From contig NZ_VAWF01000001.1 in the NCBI RefSeq assembly GCF_005869845.1, forward strand, positions 1,488,001-1,552,000: DNA of 64,000 bases, read 5' to 3'. Every line of letters starts with the position of its first letter. The first letter of the stretch is position 1. Positions 1 to 8,588 of the stretch are shown in pieces. The DNA comes from Fodinibius saliphilus (GTDB lineage Bacteria; Bacteroidota; Rhodothermia; Balneolales; Balneolaceae). The notes beneath the pieces are model-generated. The model was given only the letters and a program-made list of their open reading frames with translations, had not been told where the DNA came from and did no database searches. Made by a program: the position numbers and the translations under genes.

Positions 1-2250
1 CTCCAACTCTTTACGTTCTTCAACAAGCTGGTGAATATCTCGTACCAGGTCTTGACTCTGCCCCAGCTCGGCTCGAATATTTTGAACCAGCTCTTGTTCG
101 GAACGCAGATATTTATCTACACTTTTACCCACTATCCCTTCAATACGACGAATTCCGGCAGCGGCCGATGATTCACCAAGGAATCGAAAGTAACCGATCT
201 CACCGGTAGCATCCACATGTGTACCACCACAAAGCTCCATAGAATAATCAGAATCAAAGGTAATCACTCGTACCTTATCACCATACTTTTCACCAAATAG
301 CATAGTCGCGCCGCGCTCTTTAGCCTCATCAATAGGCACATTACGATCTTCTTGTTTACGGATATTTTGCTGAATACGATCGTTTACGATCTCTTCAATT
401 CTGTGTAACTCTTTCGACGTAATTTGCTCAAAATGAGAGAAGTCAAATCGCAGGTGATTCTCATCGACCAGTGACCCTTTCTGCTGCACATGATCTCCCA
501 GCACCTCTTTTAGTGCGGCATGCACCAAGTGGGTAGCTGAGTGATGCTTTCTAATCTCCTTTCGTCGTTCAACATCAACAGTTGCTTCCCATTCTCCGCT
601 GGGGTCCTCAGGGAGTTGATCTACAAAATGGATATACCCGTCAGTCGATTTTTGAACATCCAAAACACGCAGATGCTCATTTCCATTACTGATAATTCCA
701 GTATCGGAAACTTGTCCCCCACTTTCGGCATAGAATGGGGTTTTATCCAAAATAATCGCATTTTTATCTTCCTCTTTCCGAAGTGCTTTAATACTACTTT
801 TAGTAGATATTAAATCATATCCTACAAATTCAAACTCATTACTTTCGGTTACGGTAATCCAATCAGCATTTCCACTCTGATCGATGTCAAACTTTCCAGC
901 AGCACGGGCTCGTTCTTTCTGTTCCTTCATCCGCTTATTAAATCCTTCTTCATCAACACCCACACCGCGCTCACGGGCCATCAGCTGGGTAAGGTCAATA
1001 GGAAAACCATAGGTATCATGCAGCTTAAAGGCATCTTCACCAGAGATTTCATCTTTACCTTCAATCATCTCATTGAAGAGTTCAATCCCCTGCCCCAAGG
1101 TATTTAAGAAACTTTTCTCTTCAGAACGAACAACATTTTCTACATAATCTTCCTGCTGTACCAGCACGGGAAATACATTCTGAAACTGCTTGGCCAAAGT
1201 AGGTACCAATTTATGGAAGAAGGGGGCTTTAAGATCCAACTTATCCCAACCATAGCGGATAGCACGTCGTAAGATCCGACGAACTACATAGCCGCGTCCG
1301 TCATTACCGGGGGAAGCACCATCAGCAATAGAAAAACTTACCGCCCTGATATGGTCGGCAATCACTCGCATTGCAATATCCGTCTCCTCATCCTGCCCAT
1401 ATCTGACACCCGCCAGTTCACCAATTTTACTAAGCAAGGGCTCAAAAAGATCGGTATCATAGTTCGATTTCTTATCCTGCAGAACTGCACAAATCCGTTC
1501 AAAACCCATTCCGGTATCAACGTGCTGAGCGGGCAACTTTTCAAGGGACCCATCGGCTTGGCGGTTAAATTGGATAAATACCAGGTTCCAGATCTCAATC
1601 ACGCGCGGGTCATCCATATTCACCAACTCCGCCCCATCCTTCTCTTTTCGGTCTTCATCAGGACGAATATCCACATGTACTTCTGAGCAAGGTCCACAAG
1701 GCCCGGTATTGCCCATCTCCCAGAAGTTATCTGTTTTATCGAACTTTAAGATATGTTCGGGATTAATCGAAGTTTCTTCTCTCCACAGATCAATAGACTC
1801 TTGATCTACAGGGGTTCCATCATTTTCATCTCCCTCAAAAACAGTTGCATACAGTCGGTCAGGCTCCAGTCCCCACTCATCCACTAAGAGTTCCCAAGCC
1901 CAACGAATCGCTTCGCGTTTAAAGTAGTCACCGAACGACCAGTTCCCAAGCATCTCAAACAGGGTATGATGATAGGTGTCATGGCCAACTTCCTCAAGGT
2001 CATTATGCTTACCACTCACGCGAATACAACGCTGGGTATCTACTGCTCGCTGCCATATTTCTCCGTCCTCTTTATAACCAGCTTGTTCGCCCATAAAAAT
2101 AGGCTTGAACTGATTCATCCCTGCATTGGTGAACAATAGTGTTGGATCATTCTGAGGGACAACTGGTGCACTTGGAACATGCAAATGTTCTTTCTTTTTA
2201 AAAAAATCAAAAAACTCCTGTCGAATTTCAGCAGAACTCTTGTGGGACAT
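1..2250 (-). CDS. alaS: Alanine--tRNA ligase (C-terminus beyond window)
   Basis: Charges tRNA-Ala with alanine in the cytoplasm. The frame opens at an ATG (complement of 2248-2250) with MSHKSSAEIRQEF and runs 750 codons without a stop to base 1. It carries the class II aminoacylation start (HVPSAPVVPQNDPTLLFTNAGMNQF), then the editing-domain zinc motif CGGTHVDATGEIGYF near bases 195-240, then the start of the coiled coil that precedes the C-terminal DHHA1 domain. AlaRS is usually about 870-880 residues, so roughly the last 120-130 residues lie outside the window. No frameshift was seen. The identity is secure. Confidence 0.97.
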   Translation of the reverse strand, partial: MSHKSSAEIRQEFFDFFKKKEHLHVPSAPVVPQNDPTLLFTNAGMNQFKPIFMGEQAGYKEDGEIWQRAVDTQRCIRVSGKHNDLEEVGHDTYHHTLFEMLGNWSFGDYFKREAIRWAWELLVDEWGLEPDRLYATVFEGDENDGTPVDQESIDLWREETSINPEHILKFDKTDNFWEMGNTGPCGPCSEVHVDIRPDEDRKEKDGAELVNMDDPRVIEIWNLVFIQFNRQADGSLEKLPAQHVDTGMGFERICAVLQDKKSNYDTDLFEPLLSKIGELAGVRYGQDEETDIAMRVIADHIRAVSFSIADGASPGNDGRGYVVRRILRRAIRYGWDKLDLKAPFFHKLVPTLAKQFQNVFPVLVQQEDYVENVVRSEEKSFLNTLGQGIELFNEMIEGKDEISGEDAFKLHDTYGFPIDLTQLMARERGVGVDEEGFNKRMKEQKERARAAGKFDIDQSGNADWITVTESNEFEFVGYDLISTKSSIKALRKEEDKNAIILDKTPFYAESGGQVSDTGIISNGNEHLRVLDVQKSTDGYIHFVDQLPEDPSGEWEATVDVERRKEIRKHHSATHLVHAALKEVLGDHVQQKGSLVDENHLRFDFSHFEQITSKELHRIEEIVNDRIQQNIRKQEDRNVPIDEAKERGATMLFGEKYGDKVRVITFDSDYSMELCGGTHVDATGEIGYFRFLGESSAAAGIRRIEGIVGKSVDKYLRSEQELVQNIRAELGQSQDLVRDIHQLVEERKELE

Positions 2251-2471
2251 CAAACATTAATTCTTAGTTATGGATTCTTCGGACGGTTGAAAATAGCAAA
2301 AATTCCCGTTGAACTCACCTTTAAAAGCCTGTTAATATTTTGATCCTCAAAAAAGCGGTTAGCCCTATTTTTAAGCAGTAATGTACAATTATGGTTGCGG
2401 AAACCTAGACTCAAAAGAAGAGGTAGGATAACCCGTTAAATAGAAGGTAACTCCTATGGGATTATAATAGG

Positions 2472-2502
2472 AAAGGGAATAGACTATGCATCTATTCCCT
2501 TT
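2472..2502 (-). terminator. Hairpin terminator of the ferredoxin reductase gene
   Basis: A perfect 12-bp inverted repeat (AAAGGGAATAGA and its complement, 7-nt loop) lies 30 bases beyond the stop of the reductase gene. The tract after the stem on the minus strand is only moderately T-rich, so termination strength is uncertain. Confidence 0.55.
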
Positions 2503-2532
2503 GAAAAACACAAAACAAGGTAGAAAGACCGT

Positions 2533-3459
2533 TTAGTAGACCTCTACAAAAGTACGAGGTGAAGGTTTCACATAACGCTTCATGTCTCTGTCATCCCAAT
2601 CAGTAGGTTCTTTGCCTGCTGCCGGTTCTCTCAAATCCAGATACTGATGTAGTCCCTTTTGTGCCAACGCGGTATAAATTCCTCGTTCCATACCTTTCAG
2701 ACCACATATATACATTAATGTGTTTTCCTTCTCTAATAAGGGATCCAGCAATTCGGTATCATCCCATAAAGCTGTTTGTACATATTTTTTAGAACCATCT
2801 TCGCGCCGATCTTCACGAGAAACACGGGGAAGATAGTGAAAGTTTTCCTTTTCCAAATCCAGCTCCTCAAAGTAATCAGGATACAGTAAATCTGTTCGAT
2901 AAGGACATCCAAAAACGAGTACAATTTCATTTTCAAAACCTGCATCCATAAGCTCTTTAATCATACCACGGTATGGTGCGATCCCTGTACCCGTTGCAAA
3001 AAATATATAGTTGAAGTCTTGGCTGTTTTCGGGCAGCAAGAACCGTCGTCCACTGGGGCCGGTCATTTTTACGGTATCTCCCGGTGATAAATCAGCCAAA
3101 TAGTTAGAACAGACCCCTAAATATAGTGTGTTATCGTCCAACTCTTCGATCGTACGTTTTACAGTAGTAGAGACCAAGTTCGACTCTCCCCCTTCCCCTT
3201 CTGTGGGAGAAGAAACTGAATACAATCGCAACTTATAATCACGACCCTTTTCGTTTTTACCAGGAGGGAGAATACCAATAGATTGCCCAACCCGCACATG
3301 ATTTTCAAGCTCCGTTCCCCCTATATCAAAAGTCATGTGACGCACGTAATTAGGACTACTGGCCTTACTACATATTCTGTTTTCCACAACTGGAACTTCC
3401 ACAGGTTCGCGGGGGGTATATATATTCAATTCAACTTCCGGAAGCTTAATCTCGGACAT
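2533..3459 (-). CDS. Plant-type ferredoxin--NADP+ reductase
   Basis: FAD enzyme that moves electrons between ferredoxin (or flavodoxin) and NADP(H) in the cytoplasm. The 308-residue protein has the FAD-binding RLYSVSS motif (78-84), a GPSGRRF segment (134-140), the NADP-binding ATGTGIAP loop (155-162), LVFGCPYRTD, and CGLKGME (252-258). It ends in VEVY, with the terminal Tyr that stacks on the flavin in plant and cyanobacterial FNRs. The N-terminal ~25 residues are a short extension with no ferredoxin domain, which argues against BoxA-type fusions. It is transcribed alone, with a hairpin just downstream. The physiological ferredoxin partner is not in the window. Confidence 0.88.
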   Translation of the reverse strand: MSEIKLPEVELNIYTPREPVEVPVVENRICSKASSPNYVRHMTFDIGGTELENHVRVGQSIGILPPGKNEKGRDYKLRLYSVSSPTEGEGGESNLVSTTVKRTIEELDDNTLYLGVCSNYLADLSPGDTVKMTGPSGRRFLLPENSQDFNYIFFATGTGIAPYRGMIKELMDAGFENEIVLVFGCPYRTDLLYPDYFEELDLEKENFHYLPRVSREDRREDGSKKYVQTALWDDTELLDPLLEKENTLMYICGLKGMERGIYTALAQKGLHQYLDLREPAAGKEPTDWDDRDMKRYVKPSPRTFVEVY

Positions 3460-3915
3460 AACGTAAAAATAAAATCTTATTTAGAACTAATTTAAATGGC
3501 TTTGAAGTTGTAAAGCTTCAGCCAAATAAACAACCGCAAAGTAAAATATTTTTGAAATCTAATTAACGGGTTCTATAGGGGATTTCTGTAAGTAATCGAA
3601 ACAATACTATTCACCTAATACTATATAAGATTGGCAGAGTAAAAACTGTATTTTGTTTTCCTCTTATTCAAATTAGAAAAGCAAATTAGGTTATAGTCTG
3701 TCCCTGTGATATATGATTTTAGAATCCGTCCACTCGGCAACCACAAATAAACCTGACTTTTTATTAGAGATGCAATACTGCCGTTATCAAATATTGAGAC
3801 AGCGGTTCTATCACGTATTCCTCCAAGCAAAGGTAAGCGGAATTGAGATCAAAGAGACAATACCGGAATAAAAGTTAAAAAGAAGACCTAACAAGATTAC
3901 TAACAACAGAACACG
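3460..3915. other. Intergenic gap with no convincing gene
   Basis: This AT-rich spacer lies between two minus-strand genes. A 69-codon minus-strand frame (3621-3830) continues upstream a few codons to a stop and contains a WLPSGRIL segment. It has no recognisable domain or ribosome binding site. It may be chance or the tail of a decayed gene; I could not decide which. Confidence 0.4.
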
Positions 3916-4629
3916 TTACTGATTACTGATATGATATCGAATAAGCTCTTCTATGGAGGGGAGTTCTCCCCCTTTTTGTTCAATAAATGCTTTGGCTTCT
4001 CGAGTAGAGACCCCTGTGTCTTTCAAGCGGATTAGCTCTTCTTTTGTTATATCAGTATACCCCAAATCATGTAAATTACTGGTGAAGTAAGCCGTAACAT
4101 CATGTTGTCGCAATTCAATAAGTTCATCCACGGTAAGAGTATACCCCAACTCCTTCATCATAGCAGTGAAAGTACTGGAAACATCATTCTGGCGTAGCTT
4201 TACAACCTCATCTAAGCTAAGGTCGGTATAGCCAAGGTCACGTATCCTGGAAGTAAAAGTAGCTGTCACCCCCTGTTCACGTAACTCAATTAACTCTTCT
4301 CTGCTTAAGTCGGTATAACCCATCTCTTCCATCCATTCTCCCATACCTTGTAACAACTCTTCATTAGGCTGGTTTACCCAATTTTGAAAAGCTGTTACCG
4401 AATCCTCTACCGAAGGAGAATCACTGAACTGGAGGTAGTTAGCCCCGGCATAAAGCAAAAAGCTACCTAAAAAACCGGCAAATAATATCTTTTTTATCCA
4501 TCCCGGAGAAGATAATCCAAATTGAAATAATCCGTTTGATCGATTTTTCTTTGCCACCGGGCGAGACAAAACCTCTCCTTGCTCCAGTGATTTGAGCTCT
4601 TCTTTAAGCTTTTGAAACTTAGCGGCCAT
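3916..4629 (-). CDS. Membrane-anchored protein with GYTDLS repeats
   Basis: Unknown function. The likely start is the ATG at 4629 (MAAKFQKLKEELKSLEQ). A longer frame to 4662 adds an unconvincing MHVYVIKNQLI lead. The protein is about 237 residues: a short charged coiled-coil-like cytoplasmic part, one membrane segment (KKILFAGFLGSFLLYAGANY), then four repeats of 28-29 residues with consensus LGYTDLSxEELIxLRxxxVTxxFTSxxxD. Similar LGYxxLSxDxLIxLRxHGV repeats occur in the C-terminal parts of Bacteroidetes BlaR1/M56-type membrane proteins, but no peptidase domain is present here. A receiver protein gene lies directly upstream on the same strand (about 70 bases), so the two may be co-expressed. 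No catalytic motif was seen. Confidence 0.7.
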   Translation of the reverse strand: MAAKFQKLKEELKSLEQGEVLSRPVAKKNRSNGLFQFGLSSPGWIKKILFAGFLGSFLLYAGANYLQFSDSPSVEDSVTAFQNWVNQPNEELLQGMGEWMEEMGYTDLSREELIELREQGVTATFTSRIRDLGYTDLSLDEVVKLRQNDVSSTFTAMMKELGYTLTVDELIELRQHDVTAYFTSNLHDLGYTDITKEELIRLKDTGVSTREAKAFIEQKGGELPSIEELIRYHISNQ

Positions 4630-4700
4630 AATTAGTTGGTTTTTTATTACATAAACATGCAATTACTATATACGGCCCTCAAAAGAAAAAGATTCAAAAG

Positions 4701-5063
4701 CTATGAGGCCATATTAAAGGATCTATTAAGCTCTGAAAAAGTAATCGGTTTAGACAAGAAATCAATATAATCACTGGACTCGATCTGATCCATATGTAGT
4801 TTATCAGTATTGCCAGATATATATATAACCGGGGTATCTAATTTTTCACGTATTTTTGTCATTGCTTCAATACCATTGATATTTCCCTTGAGTCGGATAT
4901 CCATCAAAATGATATCAGGTTCATAATCAAAAGCGGCGGTAATAGCCTCTTCACCAGAACTGACTTTATCTACAACCTCATGCCCCATATTACCGACCAT
5001 GCGCTCTATAAGCATAGATATAATCAACTCATCTTCTACAATCAATACTTTCTTTGTTTCCAT
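4701..5063 (-). CDS. Single-domain response regulator (CheY-like)
   Basis: Stand-alone phospho-receiver protein with no output domain. I chose the ATG at 5063 (METKKVLIVEDE), which gives a compact 120-residue receiver; the longer frame from 5114 adds an unrelated leader. The acidic pair E10/D11, phosphoacceptor D55 (ILMDIR), S83 and K105 (LSKP) are all in place. Such proteins usually take phosphate from a hybrid or PAS-type histidine kinase. No kinase is adjacent, but a HisKA_2-type kinase with the same general lifestyle lies at 58.7 kb. The partner cannot be read from the sequence. Confidence 0.9.
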   Translation of the reverse strand: METKKVLIVEDELIISMLIERMVGNMGHEVVDKVSSGEEAITAAFDYEPDIILMDIRLKGNINGIEAMTKIREKLDTPVIYISGNTDKLHMDQIESSDYIDFLSKPITFSELNRSFNMAS

Positions 5064-5334
5064 ACAGAAAAACGGTCCAAACAAATATTTCTCGTTAACA
5101 GTTTGTGATTGCAAGAGTAATAAAACTGCTTGGTGTTACAAAATGGGATTAACTTTTTTTTACCCTTCCACAACAAATTGAACTCTATTAGAAATAATTA
5201 ACAGGAATTATAAACATTTGTTTGAGTAATATCCTTATTATTTAACTTAACTTACTTACTGCATTGATAGAATTTGTGGTAGTAAAAATTTTATCTATAA
5301 TTCGAGAAAGAAATATTTATTAAAAAAAGTTGAG

Positions 5335-5799
5335 ATGGATGCAGAGACACTGACAATGGTTTTTTTCATTGGCGGAATTCTACTCATGATTGTAGAAGCC
5401 ATGATCCCAGGTGGCGTTTCTTTTTTCTTGGGCGTAAGCGGACTTATTGTAGGCGCACTCCGCTGGTTTGGGATTCTGGACAGTCCAGCTACCTCGGTCA
5501 TCACTTGGCTTTTCACTTCAGTAGCACTCATTCTTGCAATGCGTCCTATATTAATGAAGTATTGGGGCGGTGAAAGTAGCTATAAACTAGCTAATGAAGA
5601 CGTTGAGGCGATGGATGAGGTTGTGGAAGTTATTGAAACAGTAGATGCTGAAAGCCAGTCAGGAAGAGTACGGTTTCAAGGAATCTCTTGGAAGGCAAAA
5701 ACACTAGAGGGAGAAATTCCCGCCGGATCAAAGGCGAAAATTCGCTACCGAGATAATGTAACCTGGATTGTAGAGCCACTCGACGAAATTGAACAATAA
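5335..5799 (+). CDS. NfeD-like membrane protein
   Basis: Short NfeD-family protein (154 residues) that typically partners with SPFH/stomatin proteins in the membrane. It starts MDAETLTMVFF, has about three membrane segments in residues 5-75 with the family's VEAMIPGG pattern, and ends in a small soluble OB-fold-like region (about 95-150, with a GRVRFQGISWKA stretch). It lacks the N-terminal ClpP-like protease of long NfeD proteins. It leads an operon with two stomatin-like genes 50 bases downstream, the usual nfeD-stomatin arrangement. No Shine-Dalgarno sequence precedes the start. Confidence 0.88.
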   Translation: MDAETLTMVFFIGGILLMIVEAMIPGGVSFFLGVSGLIVGALRWFGILDSPATSVITWLFTSVALILAMRPILMKYWGGESSYKLANEDVEAMDEVVEVIETVDAESQSGRVRFQGISWKAKTLEGEIPAGSKAKIRYRDNVTWIVEPLDEIEQ

Positions 5800-5849
5800 A
5801 TTTTAACACACATCTTTATTATTAACTTTTTAATCAAGCTATTAGTGCC

Positions 5850-6791
5850 ATGTGGACAACCCTATTAATTATTATAGCCCTTGGCGTCTTTGTTTTTACA
5901 AAGGTGTTTATCATCGTAGAGATGCGCGAAGAAGTCATTCAGGAGCGTTTGGGTAAATATATCAAAACTCTTACACCGGGTCTTCATTTCTTAATTCCAT
6001 TCGTAGACCGTCCAGCTTATCGTCAAGAAATGCGTGAACAGGTTATCGATGTACCCAGCCAAACCTGTATTACCAAAGACAATATTGAAGTTGAGGTTGA
6101 CGGATTGGTCTATGTTAAAGTTATGGACTCGTACAAAGCAAGCTACGGAATCGGCAATTATAAACTGGCAGCCATTAACTTGGCACAGACAACTATGCGT
6201 AGCGAAATTGGTAAAATTACACTGGATGATACTTTCTCGGAACGCGAACAGATGAATGAAAATATCGTCCGCGAAATTGACAAGGCGTCTGATCCGTGGG
6301 GCATAAAAGTGCTCCGATATGAAATACGAAACATTCGCCCTTCTGACAACCTCATTAACACGCTCGAAAAACAGATGGAGGCCGAACGGGATAAACGTGC
6401 AGAAATCACCGAATCTACCGGAACGCGTGATTTCAAAATTAATGAGTCTCAAGGAGAACGCCAGGAAGCAATTCTATTATCTGAAGCTAAACGCCAAAAG
6501 CGTATCAACGAAGCTAAAGGGAAGGCTAAAGAGATAGAACTTATTGCAAAAGCTACTTCTAAAGGCATTAAGCGGGTTTCTGAAGCTATTGCCAAACCGG
6601 GCGGTGATTTAGCCGTTAAAACTAAGCTTATAGAACAATTTATCGGGCAGTTGGGCAATGTTATTGAACGTTCAAATGTATCAGTACTGCCTACAGAAAC
6701 TGCCAATTTAAAAACATTTTTCGAAGGGGTCGGAAAGGTCAGTGACCATACCCCCACTTCAACCACCAATACTAAGGGAGGCGCACAATGA
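5850..6791 (+). CDS. SPFH/stomatin-like membrane protein (QmcA type), copy 1
   Basis: Prohibitin-homology scaffold protein of membrane microdomains. Its 313 residues comprise an N-terminal membrane anchor (TLLIIIALGVFVFTKVFII), an SPFH domain starting at EERLGKY-like ERLGKYIKTLTPGLHF, and a long charged helix (about 190-240, many Arg/Glu/Lys) that supports oligomerisation. Its 3' end overlaps the start of the second stomatin gene by 4 bases (ATGA), so the two are translationally coupled. The neighbouring nfeD gene supports the assignment. The molecular role of such proteins (protein quality control, membrane fluidity) is known only in outline. Confidence 0.9.
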   Translation: MWTTLLIIIALGVFVFTKVFIIVEMREEVIQERLGKYIKTLTPGLHFLIPFVDRPAYRQEMREQVIDVPSQTCITKDNIEVEVDGLVYVKVMDSYKASYGIGNYKLAAINLAQTTMRSEIGKITLDDTFSEREQMNENIVREIDKASDPWGIKVLRYEIRNIRPSDNLINTLEKQMEAERDKRAEITESTGTRDFKINESQGERQEAILLSEAKRQKRINEAKGKAKEIELIAKATSKGIKRVSEAIAKPGGDLAVKTKLIEQFIGQLGNVIERSNVSVLPTETANLKTFFEGVGKVSDHTPTSTTNTKGGAQ

Positions 6792-7732
6792 TTGAACTAA
6801 TTAGCCAAGGTGTACTCGGACTTTTAAGTATTTATGTATTATTTAAATTCATACAATCCATTCAGTTGGTACCTACCCAAAAGGCCTATATTGTTGAACG
6901 GCTTGGAAACTACCATAAAACATTGGGACCCGGTTTCCATGCCCTTATTCCGTTTTTTGATCGCGTAAAATACCGACAAGATCTGCGTGAAGAAACCATT
7001 GAGGTACAACCTCAAGAGTGTTTTACCAAAGATAATGTAAAGGTGGAAGTGGATGGTGTTATTTATTTAGCAGTGATAGATCCGGTCAATGCCAGTTATG
7101 GTGTTACTGACTACCGTTTTGCTGCGGTACAACTGGCCCAAACAACGACCCGTTCTATTATTGGTACTATGAACCTGGATGATACTTTCGAGGATCGAGC
7201 GATTATCAATAAAGAAGTGGTCGAGGTACTTAGTGAAATGGAAAAAGCATGGGGCATTCGCGTACTGCGGTATGAGATCAAAAACATCTACACGCCTAAG
7301 ACGATCCAAAATGCTATGGAGCGCCAGATGACCGCAGAACGTGAGCGCCGAGCAACGATAGCAAAGTCCGAAGGGATTATGCAATCGACAATTAACGATG
7401 CCGAAGGAGAAAAAGAAGAGATTATTAACGTTTCGGAAGGTGAAATGCAGCGTCAGATCAATGAAGCCGAGGGGGTGGCTCAAGAGATTGAATCACTGGC
7501 AGAAGCAACAGCTATATCAATTGAAGAGATCGCGGATGCCCTCTCCCATGAAAAGGGGAAAGAAGCCATGCAGATGCGGCTAGCAGAAAAATATATTAGC
7601 CAGCTTTCTAAATTAGCTAATGATAAAAATGATGTTATCATCCCTAAAGATGTAACAAACTACGATGCCATCATGCACGGACTTTCTTTGGATAAGATCT
7701 CTATCGTCCCGGAAGAAGATAAAAATTCGTAA
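6788..7732 (+). CDS. SPFH/stomatin-like membrane protein (QmcA type), copy 2
   Basis: Paralogue of the preceding gene (314 residues, same domain order): membrane anchor in the first ~25 residues, SPFH domain beginning ERLGNYHKTLGPGFHAL, and a coiled-coil helix around 185-245. Conserved segments shared with copy 1 include CFTKDNVKVEVDGVIY, LAQTTTRSIIG and WGIRVLRYEIKNI. It overlaps copy 1 by 4 bases and is the last gene of the operon, followed by a strong terminator. The two copies have diverged clearly, which suggests a hetero-oligomeric complex, as with HflK/HflC, rather than a recent duplication (inference). Confidence 0.9.
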   Translation: MIELISQGVLGLLSIYVLFKFIQSIQLVPTQKAYIVERLGNYHKTLGPGFHALIPFFDRVKYRQDLREETIEVQPQECFTKDNVKVEVDGVIYLAVIDPVNASYGVTDYRFAAVQLAQTTTRSIIGTMNLDDTFEDRAIINKEVVEVLSEMEKAWGIRVLRYEIKNIYTPKTIQNAMERQMTAERERRATIAKSEGIMQSTINDAEGEKEEIINVSEGEMQRQINEAEGVAQEIESLAEATAISIEEIADALSHEKGKEAMQMRLAEKYISQLSKLANDKNDVIIPKDVTNYDAIMHGLSLDKISIVPEEDKNS

Positions 7733-7789
7733 TATCAATCCCTCTTATTCCTTAGCTTAATTATAGGATAAGAGATAGATTACTTATAA

Positions 7790-7819
7790 AGCCTAACCAG
7801 AAATGGTTGGGCTTTTTTT
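7790..7819 (+). terminator. Rho-independent terminator of the nfeD-stomatin operon
   Basis: A 10-bp stem AGCCTAACCA / TGGTTGGGCT closes a GAAA tetraloop and is followed by a run of T. It lies 57 bases past the last stop codon. Confidence 0.9.
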
Positions 7820-7851
7820 ATTGCACCGATCTTTTTCCAAATATATTAATC

Positions 7852-8553
7852 TTATTCATATTCATGTTTGGGGTACCATTCAGAGCCCCGCCCTTCCGGA
7901 GTCATATCAAAAATATTCCAAAGCGGCCAGATCAAATCAACATGACGTGCATTTTGTCCTCCCTCAGTAGGCGAATATAAAAGCTCAGTATTATAAAAAT
8001 GATAAATCCCATCAGCAGTTTTTTCAAAAATGTTTACTGCAGGCAGTTGACTCCCCTCCTCCGTCTCTGCATGGTAATCATTATTATATGAATTATTGTG
8101 AGATGATAACAAGCGCAACTGGTTCCATCCTCTTTGACGCGCCCAATTTCTAAGCTTTGTAATGGGCGCCTTGGCAACAACGACAAAGTTCACCCTATCT
8201 CGAATATGTCTTGCTTGCCCATTTAGCCCATCCAATATAGATGTACAACTTGTACATGGTTTATCTGCTTCAGGGGCAAACATAAAGCTATAGATAAATA
8301 AACTCGATTTTCCCTCCTCATATAATTCTGAGAATCGAACCCTGTTTATGGTTTCTTAATCAGCTAAATCAGCAGCCCCTTCCTCAAAAATATAACTTTC
8401 GGGTACTGCTCCCCCTCTGGGCAATACCCTTCTGCGGCGGGCGACTTCTTCAAGCTGCTTTCGCAACGCTATTTCTGCTTCCAGTAGCTGATCGCGTTGT
8501 TGACGGTATTCCTTTGTTTCTCCCGGAAATGTTCTTTCGTGAAACCTTACCAT
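7852..8553 (-). pseudogene. DUF899 thioredoxin-like protein, broken by an in-frame stop
   Basis: Reads as one DUF899 (thioredoxin-fold, AhpC/TSA-like) protein of about 233 residues interrupted by a single TAA at 8356-8358. The N-terminal part starts at the ATG at 8553, after a good AAGGAGG ribosome site, and runs MVRFHERTFPGETKEYRQQR to EEGAADLAD. The same frame resumes at once with ETINRVRFSELYEEGK, then SFMFAPEADKPCTSCTSILDGL and HVDLIWPLWNIFDMTPEGRG to the end. Both halves match the family in order and spacing, with nothing deleted. It sits 35 bases behind the DUF389 gene on the same strand. It could be a recent nonsense mutation, a readthrough codon or a sequencing error. The downstream half could start on its own at the ATG at 8283. 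Confidence 0.85.
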
Positions 8554-8588
8554 TACCCCCTCCTTTTTGGCGTTAATAAAATGGTAAT

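Noticed and set aside
3621-3830. A 69-codon minus-strand frame with a WLPSGRIL segment, which recalled the end of an ASPIC/UnbV domain
   Set aside because: The resemblance is only a few residues. The rest is unlike the family and the frame is closed a few codons upstream.
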